Source: Ehretia macrophylla (taxonomy: Eukaryota; Streptophyta; Magnoliopsida; Boraginales; Ehretiaceae). Taken from it: DNA of 64,000 nt. Both the position numbers and the translations under genes were made by a program. Location of the stretch: assembly GCA_037974665.1 (NCBI GenBank), contig CM075765.1:13201501-13265500 (forward strand), read 5' to 3'. The notes beneath the pieces are model-generated. The model was given only the letters and a program-made list of their open reading frames with translations, did no database searches and was not told where the DNA came from. Positions 47,572 to 57,879 of this stretch are shown here, piece after piece; the first letter of the stretch is position 1, and the number at the start of each line of letters is the position of its first letter.

Positions 47572-47692
47572 TTAAGATAATTTTTGAGTAATATATAGGG
47601 CTATTCTTTTACTATATCTATTATTAGAAGAGATCGACTAGACCACTGTTAAAAAGAAAAAAAAAAAATCGTTTTGATTCTATTGTTTCTTG

Positions 47693-47750
47693 GATCCGAA
47701 TATCATAGACGACAAAAAAAAAAAAAAAAAAAAAAAGATCCGATTATCAT
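47693..47750 (+). mobile_element. Micro-retroinsertion, 14-bp TSD
   Basis: GATCCGAATATCAT (47693-47706) and GATCCGATTATCAT (47737-47750) flank AGACGAC followed by 23 A. This is the longest uninterrupted A-tail of the set. Confidence 0.87.
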
Positions 47751-47810
47751 TAGCTTTTCATTCGTGCCAAGGAATAACGGCTGCTACCTCGCGTACCATG
47801 GAAGTGATAT

Positions 47811-47841
47811 CCACGTCAGAGATGACGTGTTACACGTCGAC
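47811..47841. promoter_or_regulatory. Cluster of three ACGT-core boxes
   Basis: CCACGTCA, TGACGTGT and ACACGTCGAC lie within 31 bp. ACGT cores bind plant bZIP factors (ABRE, G-box and TGA types). No gene is attached to this cluster in the window, so function is uncertain. Confidence 0.35.
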
Positions 47842-48639
47842 TGGGTCCCCTATTAACTGTCAAGGTCGGGTCCCACAATTAAATTGGTGGTCCCTATCTC
47901 CGATGCTTCATTCTCACGCAATTTGGAATCGACGCATGCTGATTGGGTCCCACATGTCAAACGTTTTGACTTAGCTAACCATGGTTACTGCTGATAAATA
48001 TTTAACATATACGACAACTTTGTTATAATATAATAACATTATGAGTGAGTGAATTTCTTATTCTTTTACCTAATTGTGATTGGGATGTTTTGTTTGCTGC
48101 AAGTACCCAATTCCCTTCCCTATTTTAAGATGATTAGTTTTGAATATTTGACAATTATGATGTCAAACATATATGAAGTCGATAATAGTCAAAGAACCTT
48201 GTATGTTTGCTGTATTATGTTTAACTAATTAATTTCTCATTGAGAGACAGAGAAAGGCTAGTTTAGAAAAATATAAATCGCAAACATTATATGATAATTA
48301 CACTATGCGTCATCAATTTTTCATCTCCATTCATTTTGTTGAAAGTGTGCTTTTGCAGTATAAGTATTTGATATTTTTTACCCTCTAACTGTTAAAAAAT
48401 ATAAACGGCTGTTGGCAAACTTTGAGAGACTCATGTGTGATTAATTAACCATATAACTTAAAGACTGGGATGTCTTTCTCCCTTTAAACAATATACTTGC
48501 TTGATCACAATAAATTGGCAACCCAATCATGGTATTAAGAGCCATAATTATCAAGTGACCCAATCATTTTATTTTATTTTTTTGGTTACGTTGGAGGCTA
48601 ATTAAGTCTAACTAGATCAAGATGCATTTAGAGGATCTT

Positions 48640-48895
48640 TTCTTCTTTTTTGTCTTTCTCGATCAACAAATTGAGATCGCCAGGCAGCACCTCTATCGTA
48701 TGACTTCCTACCAGCTGTAGCAGACCAAAATTTGCTAACTAATCTACACACTTGTTTGCTTATCAGAAAATGTGCTTCATGTTGTAGTCTAGCTCACTAT
48801 CCAATACGCTCTTGCATTCCTTGATATAAATCATGGACCAATTCTATGATGATCAAAGAATCCGTCTCAACCTCTATTATTGTTTCAAATTTATG
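48640..48895 (-). pseudogene. LINE/RNase H-like domain relic
   Basis: On the minus strand V-E-T-D-S-L-I-I-I-E-L-V (about 48850-48885), then after a frame change E-C-K-S-V-L-D and, near 48750, H-I-F followed by A-N-K-C-V-D and L-A-N-F-G-L. This is the E-T-D-S ... H-x-x-R-E-A-N-x-x-A-D-x-L-A pattern of the plant RNase H-like domain (RVT_3). Three in-frame stops show it is dead. Confidence 0.65.
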
Positions 48896-49517
48896 ATTTT
48901 ATCAGAAAAATTTAATAAAAATAAATTATTAATACAATATTCATAGAATAATATGAACTGATCACAACCAATAAAGTTTACTTATATAACAATATGAATA
49001 ATTCACAACTGATTGATTAATCCATGCTTGCCCTTTCACGACTCTCTAGAATTCATTGTCCGTTTCGATCTCCACTTCCTCAAAACGCAATGCCGCCGCA
49101 ACTGACTATAGATTGTCCCTGTCAGATCTTGTCATCACTTTGTCCACATGATTGTGTTCTCACACTATTAGCTTCCCCTCTATTGACTAAAATGGCTGCC
49201 TTTTAACCATGGTTAGGGTTTTCATATTCACTACCCATGGTCAAGTTTTATATCATTGAATGCTAGAATTACAAATTTTTGGGCCCCACCTCATTTGTCT
49301 CTACATCTGCAGGTCCAGTGAATCTAGCGACCTCGATGCTCCCAAAATGTTAGTTTATATTTTAATGACTAAATTAGATAAGCAAAACATAGTTTAGATG
49401 GGAGTTGGTATGGATAAGAATGATGATATTAACTTATAGAGTGTGTTATGGTACGTTGAGGGCGCATTGCCTTCTTCGTGTGGAATGATGATCATAGTTC
49501 GTTATCTTATCACGTTT
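48896..49517. other. Non-coding stretch
   Basis: No gene or element recognised. Confidence 0.45.
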
Positions 49518-49830
49518 CGAATTTAAATTAGGACAAATCTTACAAACATTGGGAACTGATTGAGTGACTTTTGCAAACAATGGGGACTGATTGAGTGACT
49601 TTTGCAAACAATGGGGACTAATTGTGGGACTTTTGCAAACAACGGGGACTAATTGTGGGACTTTTGCAAACAACGGAGACTAATTGTGGGACTTTTGCAA
49701 ACAATTGGGACTAATTGTGGGACTTTTGCAAACAATAGGGACTAACGGAATGATTTGTGAAACAATAGGGACTATTTGTCCAAAATTTATAAACAATGGG
49801 GATTATTTGTCCAATTTCCTCTTTAAATTA
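49518..49830. repeat. 31-bp tandem array in a half-foldback element
   Basis: About eight units of GGGGACTAATTGTGGGACTT-TTTGCAAACAA from 49553 on. Outer text AATTAGGACAAAT on the left and ATTTGTCCAATTTCC on the right are inverted copies, as in the FB elements, but no clear 9-bp duplication was found. The minus-strand open frame here is a product of the repeat. Confidence 0.75.
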
Positions 49831-50052
49831 ATTGTGAAATTAAGTTTTTAGAGCTAGTTTTGATTTGTCTTGCATTTGATTAATATAAATTATGTCTCAT
49901 TCGATCAAAATTATGTTTTTAAAATTTAATATATTTCATATGAATTTGAAGGATTTCTTGAAAAAAATTATTGTTAGAAAATAAATCAGGAAATAACGTC
50001 TTTCCAAAATTTCAAGTCAATTAATACTTTACTCAATCTATCATTGTAATTT

Positions 50053-50289
50053 TTAAGTTCTGTTTAGTCTAACTTTTAGACATTTAAAAGAGCTTGATTT
50101 AGAAGCTAAAACTAATTTGTTTAGAGAAACTAACGAGCGATATAAGCTCAAACAATAGTGGTGTAGTAGCTTTCCTATGCCCTCCCCTCCTTGGAACAAT
50201 TTTTGTGTAACACTTCTAATCAAAGTTCTACTCCTAAAAGATCTACAGTAAAAAGGATAAAATTTTACAATTAAACCAAATAGAACCTT
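50053..50289. mobile_element. Small MITE candidate
   Basis: GTTCTGTTTAGTCTAACTTTT at the left and, inverted, AGGTTCTATTTGGTTTAATTG at the right form imperfect terminal inverted repeats around about 190 bp. A TAA/TTA pair flanks but is not a clean direct repeat. Confidence 0.45.
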
Positions 50290-50347
50290 AGTAAGATATG
50301 TATGGTACCAAAAGGAAATACTCTAAAAGGTTTGGCTCTCAATTATT

Positions 50348-50386
50348 ATAATTTGGACCCAACCAAAAAAAAATATGATAATTTGG
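50348..50386 (+). mobile_element. Micro-retroinsertion, 9-bp TSD
   Basis: ATAATTTGG at 50348-50356 and 50378-50386 flanks ACCCAACC, nine A, then TATG. Confidence 0.75.
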
Positions 50387-50420
50387 GGGATATCTAATTA
50401 TTTGGTACAACTCCAGTCTC

Positions 50421-50459
50421 TTTACATGAGATTTTTTTTTTTTTTTAAATTTGCATGAG
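50421..50459 (-). mobile_element. Possible micro-retroinsertion, 10-bp TSD
   Basis: TTTACATGAG (50421-50430) and TTTGCATGAG (50450-50459) flank 19 nt that are nearly pure A on the minus strand. Confidence 0.6.
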
Positions 50460-51000
50460 TAGGGCCTCCTTTCATCACTTGAAAATGAGGAGGGATTTCT
50501 TTTGAAAATAATCCAAGCACAATAACTAGTGATTTTGAATTTAGATTTGATTTCAAATTTAGATCTTCTCATAACAAAATATTATGATAGAGATTTTAAT
50601 TGTGATAAATTATTTAAATCACTTTCTCATAATTATATGAATAATTTAATACCATTAGATCTCCTTCTTAATATTGTAATATTAACATGTTATCATATTA
50701 ATCATACCTCAAATGAAAAATCCTAATATTCTATATTAGTTTCAACAACATATGGTAAAGTGTCAAACTTTCATATTAATTTGAGAGAAAATAAAAATTG
50801 CGACCTTTTCCATCTTTGTGGTGGCTCACCAACCAACTGAGACACAGTAGCAAAACCTTTATTCTTTTATTTTTCTCTTTATGATGGAGAATTTAATATG
50901 AGAAGTGCGTTAAGTTTATATTAGGGATACTAAATTTTGAAACACACGACTCCTCAAAAAAAGCACAATAACTAACAAGATCGATCCAAAATAAGTTAAC

Positions 51001-52072
51001 TTCCTAATCTAAATTTAAAACATGAGTAAATTGCTCGCCTACATCCCAAATGCTTTACCATTAACTTTGAAATATCATGTATTTCCATTTTTGTTGATTA
51101 ATTTTCCTCCACTAAATCTGGTCTATTTCTTTGATCCTAAACGTCTGGTTCACATGAGATGCCTTTTCAGAAATCGGACGGTCCAGGTTGCTTGAAATTA
51201 GGTTACTACATCATGCAGCCAAATACAAGGTTACAACTTCCTCATAATTTTTTTTATCACATCGAGGTGTCAGATTCCGCGTGCTACAACAGTAGAAGGG
51301 ACAAAAAAATGCATTAAATTCCAAAAGTTGATAGTGACTGCCTATGAGCAGTCAACCACATCTTCTTTCCAATATTATCCTGCCACGTATACACCACGGC
51401 AATGTAACTGACACCTGGCAGTCATAAGCCGAATTTTCCTTTTTCGCGTCAGCATTCCATTGGTTTCGGCATCTTTGAAGTTTGACAAAGGAAAAGACTA
51501 AGAAATATAGTTTTTTTTTTGGGACTAAGAAAATAGATTAAAAGCTAAGAATTGAGTGAAATTGTCAAAATTTAATTTGTAATATATAAAAGTTTTGGAA
51601 TTTAAATTACGATTTCGATATTTATAATAAAAAAAATTAAATAGGTGAGAATAAACGATAATATTTTTTTGTTTATAATGTTATGATATTATAAGTAAGA
51701 TTTAATAATTGTAAATGATACAAATTTAAAGAAATAATATACGTAATTGACAACTGTTAAATTTTACTTATAATATTATGAAGTCATGAGTGAGTTTTCA
51801 TTCAAAATAATGATAAAAGTATTGATTAATGGGCTAAAAGTTTTGAATTTGAATATTTTTTTTGACTAAATTAATACATGTATTCAGACTTACTCGTGCA
51901 ACATAAAATTTGTAGTTTTGGAACAAATAAAATGTGACGCTACCTCAATTATTACAAAAGAGATGATAGATAAAAAAGTGTAATAATTAAGCAAAGAAAA
52001 GTTCAAATTAGAGAGAGAAAATTCTTGGATCAAAGATTTAATCAAGAGAGAGAAAGCCAAGGCCTTGTCCTT
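51001..52072 (+). promoter_or_regulatory. Upstream region of the AP2/ERF gene
   Basis: Non-coding. It includes CCACGTATACACCACGG near 51384 (an ACGT-core box), a CCATTGG near 51456 and AT-rich sequence after 51540. A micro-insertion lies at 51511-51522. Which boxes are used cannot be told from sequence. Confidence 0.4.
51496..51536 (-). mobile_element. Micro-retroinsertion in the AP2/ERF upstream region
   Basis: GACTAAGAAATATAG (51496-51510) and GACTAAGAAAATAG (51523-51536) flank TTTTTTTTTTGG, that is CC plus A10 on the minus strand. It is the shortest insert of the set, about 1.0 kb upstream of the start codon. Confidence 0.7.
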
Positions 52073-52078
52073 TATATA
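52073..52078 (+). promoter_or_regulatory. TATA box of the AP2/ERF gene
   Basis: TATATA in CTTTATATACACAC, 460 bp before the ATG. Transcription would start near 52105, giving a 5' UTR of about 430 nt, rich in pyrimidine and A-runs, in which I see no upstream ATG. Confidence 0.55.
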
Positions 52079-52538
52079 CACACAGGGGGGTGCCACCAAC
52101 AAAGCAAGAGTGAAAAATCAAAGTGAGTTCACATAAAAAAAAAAAATAGTGTCTGTTTTTGCTCATACTTTCTCTTCTCTTTTTCTCTTCCCCCCTCAAT
52201 AACACCCCGCTTCTTAGATCCCTTTCTGTCATCGTCTGTCTTTCAAAACAACATTTCCATAATCAATCTTCAAAAGGGTTTGTTTTTCTTGCTCTTGTGC
52301 ACAAAACTACATAATTTTTCAGCCAAAAAAAAAAAAAAAGCAAACTCATAAGTGTGTGTTTTTGAAAGCCAGGTGATCAGAATAGAGATCCAAGTTTGTA
52401 TAACAATTTCTGCATCTTTTTTTTTCTTGTTTTTTAATCTTTCATTAACACAACTTAAAGAGGGTCTTTTTTGTACCCCTCTTGTTAGTTTTCCTTTGAT
52501 TTTGTGTAGATTATTGTGAAATTTAACTTTTTTTTCTA

Positions 52539-53609
52539 ATGGCAGCCGCTATAGATATATACAGTAGCAGCAGTCCAGTGTTTTCAGATCCATTAAGTGA
52601 AGAGTTGATGCAAGCACTTCAACCTTTTATGAAGAGTGCTTCTTCGTCTTCTTCTTCTTGTTTGCAGCCTAATATGTACCCGGACTTGACATCAACCCAG
52701 TCGACAACCCAAATGTTTTCTCCAGGGTTTTCGAGTTTTAACCAATTTGGTGTTGAGCAATCTGTAGGTTCAATTGGGCTTAACCATCTTACCCCATCTC
52801 AGATCTTTCAAATCCAGGCTCAAATCCAATTTCAGCAGCAGCAACAACAATATTTAGCTTTATTGTCATCATCTTCATCATCCTCTGTTCCATGCCTCCA
52901 CAATTATAGGCAGAACTCACCCTTAAGCTTTCTTAGCCCGAAACCTGTTCCGATGAAGCAGGCTGGAACTCCATTGAAGCCTACGAAGCTTTATCGTGGA
53001 GTTAGACAGCGTCATTGGGGAAAATGGGTGGCTGAAATAAGATTGCCCAAGAATAGAACAAGGCTTTGGCTTGGTACATTTGATACTGCTGAAGAAGCAG
53101 CTTTGGCTTATGATAAAGCTGCTTATAAACTTCGTGGTGATTTCGCCAGGCTTAATTTTCCACACCTTCGGCATCAATTAAGCCAAGATTGTTCCGATTT
53201 TAAGCCGCTGCATTCCTCTGTTGATGCGAAACTCCAAGCCATTTGTCAAAGCTTGGCGAATTCGCAGAAACAGGGGAAAACAGGGGAGCCCTGTTTCGCT
53301 TCTGATGCTAAAAATGGGATTAAATCAACCACAACAGTAGCAGTAAAAGCAGCATCCGATACTATAAAGTCGGAAATCATCTCTGATTCAATAAATTGCG
53401 AGTTTATGTATCCAGGACCTGAGGATGTCATCAAGGTAGAGGCCTTATCATCGCCATCTGATGAATCATCATTATCATCATCAGCAGGATCATCTTCCCC
53501 TGAATCTGATATCACTTTCCTGGATGTCGCCGAGCCTTCGTTTGATGAATCGGATAATTTCATGTTGAGCAAGTACCCTTCAGTGGAGATTGATTGGGCA
53601 GCACTATAA
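52539..53609 (+). CDS. RAP2.4-like: AP2/ERF transcription factor, DREB A-6 group, RAP2.4-like
   Basis: 356 residues, no intron, ATG to TAA, start context CTAATGG. One AP2 domain at residues about 152-209: [19 protein letters not shown], then [16 protein letters not shown], ending A-R-L-N-F-P. Val at position 14 and Leu at 19 of the domain, the start [11 protein letters not shown] and the end [10 protein letters not shown] match the RAP2.4/WIND1 type (DREB subgroup A-6). The N-terminus has Ser runs (35-40, 109-116) and a Gln run (about 99-104). The C-terminus (about 297-340) is Ser/Asp/Glu-rich, as in activation regions. Family members act in the nucleus on GCC/DRE-type promoters in drought, light, redox and wound responses. 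It is the only intact host gene here. The exact orthologue cannot be fixed by eye. Confidence 0.94.
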   Translation: MAAAIDIYSSSSPVFSDPLSEELMQALQPFMKSASSSSSSCLQPNMYPDLTSTQSTTQMFSPGFSSFNQFGVEQSVGSIGLNHLTPSQIFQIQAQIQFQQQQQQYLALLSSSSSSSVPCLHNYRQNSPLSFLSPKPVPMKQAGTPLKPTKLYRGVRQRHWGKWVAEIRLPKNRTRLWLGTFDTAEEAALAYDKAAYKLRGDFARLNFPHLRHQLSQDCSDFKPLHSSVDAKLQAICQSLANSQKQGKTGEPCFASDAKNGIKSTTTVAVKAASDTIKSEIISDSINCEFMYPGPEDVIKVEALSSPSDESSLSSSAGSSSPESDITFLDVAEPSFDESDNFMLSKYPSVEIDWAAL

Positions 53610-53982
53610 TTTTCCAATTTCCTTTATGTTGATAATAATGTAATCTAGCTTTCTAGTACTACTTTTTAATCGAGTTTTAATGGCCTCTGCAATGGGTTTT
53701 TTGACATCTGCAGACGTCTTTTAGTTAGGTACTGTGTCCATAGAGGGCATGGATTAGCTAGCTTTGTATCTTGAGGAAAAATGATATGTAATCTATATTA
53801 AGGTCTCTCCATCTTGGTCAGCTGGTGGTTTTTTAGTCTTACTCTTGGCCAAGGGAGATTTGTATGTTTATGTATTTGTACTTGTAGCTGGATCCACTGA
53901 ATAGTGTCTTAATGTATTATCTAGTTTTTGTTGGTTGTAAAACATGGGGTGCTTTTTCTGGTTTCTTTAACTTTTGCTCATG
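53610..53982 (+). other. 3' UTR and downstream of the AP2/ERF gene
   Basis: Contains AATAATGTAATC (53633-53644) and other A/T-rich signals compatible with polyadenylation. It ends at the TSD of foldback FB6. Confidence 0.45.
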
Positions 53983-54179
53983 TTATCTCTAGGGAAAATC
54001 TCACTACAAGTCCCATTATTTTCTTTTGTCTTAATCCTCAATATTTTAAAAAAAGTCTTAAGTTAGTCTTTTTTGTTAAATTAGGTATTAAACTTAACAT
54101 AAATGAATAGTAACAAAGGGGTAAAATGGTAAAAGCATCCATTTTTCCCCTAATACCACCAACACCACCATACACCGCC

Positions 54180-54530
54180 GCTGCCACTACTAACACATTA
54201 AACACACACATATACACACAAGTCACATACGCAATACATACACATATACACACAAATTACATACACAATACACACAAAAATCACACTATCGCCGTCACCA
54301 ACCATCGCCACCCACAAACCACTGCCTAATACAACACACACAAGACATACATATACACACAAATCACACACAGATACACACATATATACACACAAATCAC
54401 ACACAAATATACACATATATACACACAAATCACACACAGATACACATATATATACACACAAATCACACACAAATACATACATATAAAACAAACACATGAA
54501 TCACAACACACACACAATACATATACCCAA
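54180..54530 (+). repeat. AC-rich minisatellite in FB6
   Basis: Units of about 35 bp built from ACACACAAATCACACACAGATACACATATA-type text, split here as ACACACAAATCACACA and GATACACATATATA, with interruptions. Confidence 0.85.
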
Positions 54531-54564
54531 TTTTTGTTTTGTTTTCTTTTTTTTTTTGGGTTAG

Positions 54565-54765
54565 ATGGGGATGGGGCAACGGGGTGGGGGCAATAGGGTG
54601 GGGACAGTAGGGTAGGGGCAACGGGATGAGGAGTTGCGGGGTCGGGGTCGGGGTCGGGGTCGGGGGTGGGTGGGGGCAGCGGTGTAAGGAGCTGAGGGTG
54701 GGGATGAGGTAGTGGCGTGGGGAGGGGGTGGGGGTGTTTTTTTTTTTTGGGAGTGGGAATAGGGT
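54565..54765 (+). repeat. G-rich tract with G-quadruplex potential
   Basis: Repeated GGGG runs, including five closely spaced CGGGGT units near 54638-54664, and GGGGTGGGGG blocks. Many runs of three or more G lie within short loops on the plus strand. Confidence 0.85.
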
Positions 54766-56291
54766 TCAAATGGGTAGAGGTGGGGGTTTAGTAATTTTAA
54801 TTAGGTTTTGAGAATATTTTACTCATTTAATAGGTTATCAGTTATAGTTTTAACAAAATGACTTAACTTGAGGCTTTTTTTGAAATATTGAGGACTAATT
54901 TGGGACAAGGGAAAACAATGAGGACTTGTAGTGAGATTTTCCCTTATCTCTATTAATGGCCAACTTTAAAGTTGTTCTTCATCCTATACATAGATTTTGC
55001 ATGATTGCAACTAACATATAAACTTGCAATTGTATTCGAAACAAGTTAGAGTATATGTTGGAGTGCATTCATGCACTACAAGATATGTAAATCCTAGTTA
55101 TTGTTGACTATCGGAATTTACATTTAAATCGTGAATTATTTTTGAGTTTTTATACTCGATCTCGGCTAGATTTCCCGTTGTGGATGAGGAATGCTTTGCT
55201 CCTCTAATTAGGTCTAAGGCGGTGATGTCTCTTTTAGATCTTCATGCGAAGGTTTGACTTTCACATGCGTCGTTTCACTGATGTTGCCCAAGATTCTTGC
55301 CGAATCTCGAGCTGGGCCGGATTGGTTGCCCAAGTTTTTCTAAGATCGAGATTGATTCTCAGCGGGGTATTTGATGGGTCCTGAATCCTATGAGGGTCTG
55401 AATTCTCTCAATTGGTTGGGCATCTGCGTCAGCCCAACACCCTTTGCAACCATGGACCTATTTCACCTATAGTGCCTTCGAAAGCCCGCATTTGCTTTGT
55501 GATCCGTTGACAGCTATCGCGAGTTCCTCGTCATAGGAAAAAAAAACTTGCAATTGATCTAATTGTTGAAGCATAAAGTACACATAAGAATCAGTTTTAA
55601 GATTATGTATGAGCAATGGCAGACTTGTGCACATGCACCCCCTCAACATGAAATTTTTTTTTTCTTTTTTTGTGGTTTATTAAAAAAAAAACTATTATAT
55701 TAGATATTTTTATTATATAATGGTTATACCCTAACCTTTTTAAGCGCACGAGTGCCCTCCTGATCTTAGGTGCCTGTGTCCGTCATTGTGTATGAGATGA
55801 AAAAAGTTGACCGAGGTACTAGACAAAAGATATCGATCACTATAACTTTTTTGGTATTAAATGACAAAATGAAATTATAGTTTTGCTGTTTCAAAAAACT
55901 CGTTTTCAGCCGTTGGTGCGTCCATATCCGATCAATTGTCTTGTAAAATTGAGTTATGAAACTCTTCTTTTAGAAGGGAAGAAGTCGTGTAGATAAAGGA
56001 TCTAATCAGTCACGTTTCTCCAATTCATTAAGCAAAGCATAACTATTTGCTTAGGTTACTTTCCACGCCACAAAGTTTCATTTAAGTGATGTAACATTTG
56101 GAAAGAAACATAAATGGTGGAAGGAAAATTCTTCCTTGCTTCTCCTCCACATGCTCTATAGTGATAAAGAAGTATATCCTATATGTGTGAGACTTACATA
56201 TATATGAGTAGGGAACATAAGGAGGAGGAGCACTAAAATCTTGCTTTGGAAGGAAATATTATAGTGCAATACTCATTTTTTTTCTTGTAAC

Positions 56292-56339
56292 AAAGTTGAG
56301 CGTTATATCGCCTAGCCAAAAAAAAGTTGAGCATTATAT
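56292..56339 (+). mobile_element. Micro-retroinsertion, 17-bp TSD
   Basis: AAAGTTGAGCGTTATAT (56292-56308) and AAAGTTGAGCATTATAT (56323-56339) flank CGCCTAGCC plus A-run. The TAGCC header also occurs in the insert at 1146-1189. Confidence 0.87.
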
Positions 56340-56793
56340 TATTCTATTTTATCACTTATTTATTCCTTTTTATGTTTATGTCCAATTGTTATGACAAAAT
56401 AATAAACCTTCTCAATTCTCTCTCTACTTTTGATATGTCAATAAATTTATACCTAGGTGGTAATAAATATGTAATTATAAAAATAAAATAATGTTTAGCA
56501 CTTCTTAACAAAATAAGAGCGCGACGAAGGTGTTGACTGAGGATTCTGTACATTATTTGGTGAAACCTGAGATAGTTTCAGAGGGTGATTGTTGCTTAGA
56601 ACCTTCTTGTTGTAGCTCAAAGATTATACTTTCTTCTATGATATAAAAGGTGTGCAGTCCTTCAGAATTTATAATTGATTAATTTGTTATCAATTAAAGT
56701 TTTTTACTTACAAAAAAGAAATTGTTCAAAAAGTTTAAGACTGTGTTTGGCTTAACTTTTTAAGAGTTAAAAGCATTTCTTGAGAGTTTAAAA

Positions 56794-56835
56794 ATTAAAG
56801 CTAATTAATCCAAAAAGAAAAAAAGTTAAAGCTAA
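56794..56835 (+). mobile_element. Possible micro-retroinsertion, 10-bp TSD
   Basis: TTAAAGCTAA is repeated (ending 56804 and 56835) around TTAATCC and an A-rich tail with one G. Confidence 0.6.
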
Positions 56836-57112
56836 CTTGTTTGGTCCAATTTCGAAAGAGTTTTTCGATAAAGATCAAAACTACAAATAATAAGAAGTTT
56901 CAAATTGGAGCTTTAAAAAAAAAAAAACTTTTGCGAAACTAACATCATGTAAGAAGTTGTTTTACTTTCTTTTTATCAACAAAACCCCTCTATATTTGTG
57001 AAGACTCAACATTACCCTTAAATTTTTGAAATCCCAATATTGACCAAAATGTGGCAAACAGAGTCAACGACTTCTGTTTAACGATACTTCTAACTAAAGT
57101 TTTATTGCTAAA

Positions 57113-57154
57113 AAATTTATAATTTTTTTTATCATAAAAAAAAATTTATAATTT
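57113..57154 (+). mobile_element. Possible micro-retroinsertion, 13-bp TSD
   Basis: AAATTTATAATTT at 57113-57125 and 57142-57154 flanks TTTTTATCAT plus A-run. Low complexity weakens the call. Confidence 0.6.
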
Positions 57155-57240
57155 AATAACTAAAATTTCACAATTAATTTAAAGACTCTAAAATCCAAAA
57201 GCACTCATAGTAGTGTTTTTCGACTTGTCCTTGTGCATCC

Positions 57241-57283
57241 ATCTGTAATAAGATATTGACCAAAAAAAAAATCTGTAATAAGA
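57241..57283 (+). mobile_element. Micro-retroinsertion, 13-bp TSD
   Basis: ATCTGTAATAAGA is repeated exactly at 57241-57253 and 57271-57283 around TATTGACC plus nine A. Confidence 0.87.
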
Positions 57284-57475
57284 CAAAACTATTCCCACGT
57301 TTATATTACCTCAATAATAACAAAAACCACTTTTTTAAAGAAATAGTTCTAATGAGCTGAAGTTGTGCCGAATAGCTTGTACCATTCATTTCTTCTATCG
57401 CTTACGAGTGTTGTACTCGCACATCATCAGAAAAAGGTAAAGATGTTAATCCTATATGTTCATGGAGCAAGTATT

Positions 57476-57874
57476 TGTCAGAATATATATTCATCTTCCA
57501 TATTAAAAAATTAAAAATTTTAAAATCATCTTATAAGATCTTAAACTATTTCATTTGGCTCCAATTGGTTTTAAGATAGAAACTACAGATTCTTAACATG
57601 GTATCAGAGCTGGGCCTTGGTCCTATGTTATCCATCCACGTGCGACTCATTAATATTTCAGGCTTTACACGTTGACTTTAGTACCACGTCATTCATTAAT
57701 TGCACCTTCAACCATTGGCTTTGTGCAGTTCTATGTTATCCATCCACGTGCGACCCATTAATATGAGGGTGTTGGAATATATATTCCCCTCCCACATCGA
57801 AAAATCTTATAAGATTTTAGACTACTCTACTTAACACTAATTGATTTTATGATAAAAACTCAGTTATTTTAACA
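57476..57874 (+). mobile_element. TRIM element
   Basis: Two short LTRs (57476-57598, TGTCAGAATAT...TTCTTAACA; 57770-57874, TGTTGGAATAT...TTTTAACA) flank about 170 bp. The primer site TGGTATCAGAGC lies at 57599-57610. A GAGGG purine stretch precedes the second LTR. Flanks GTATT and TTATT agree at 4 of 5 bases. Too small to code. Related to the minus-strand TRIM at 59787-60328. Confidence 0.82.
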
Positions 57875-57879
57875 TTATT

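Larger units (their letters stand above)
47581..48639. other. Non-coding stretch with a micro-insertion and an ACGT-box cluster
   Basis: No gene found. 47760-47960 is GC-richer than its surroundings and promoter-like in composition, but no coding region follows on either side. Confidence 0.45.
49831..51000. other. AT-rich non-coding stretch
   Basis: Contains a MITE candidate and two micro-insertions. No gene found. Confidence 0.45.
53992..54943. mobile_element. Long-TIR foldback element FB6
   Basis: 952 bp, GGGAAAATCTCACTACAAGT and its exact inverse at the right, with an exact 9-bp duplication TTATCTCTA (53983-53991, 54944-54952). Homologous arms reach about 90 bp or more. The core has an AC-rich minisatellite (54180-54530) and then a G-rich tract (54565-54765), the reverse order and strand of the FB2 core. 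Open frames here come from the repeats. Confidence 0.92.
54953..57470. other. Non-coding stretch with four micro-insertions
   Basis: No gene recognised. 55150-55530 and 55620-55790 are more GC-rich and may be old LTR sequence, but no ends were found. Confidence 0.45.

Noticed and set aside
49446..49673. 75-codon minus-strand frame with repeated FAK/CKS text
   Set aside because: By-product of the 31-bp tandem array.
52923..53617. Minus-strand open frames within the AP2/ERF gene
   Set aside because: Antisense shadows of a well-supported plus-strand coding region.
54126..54769. Several long open frames across FB6
   Set aside because: All derive from the AC-rich minisatellite and the G-rich tract.
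55150..55530. GC-richer block considered as an LTR or viral-type relic
   Set aside because: No termini, primer site, duplication or coding motif found.
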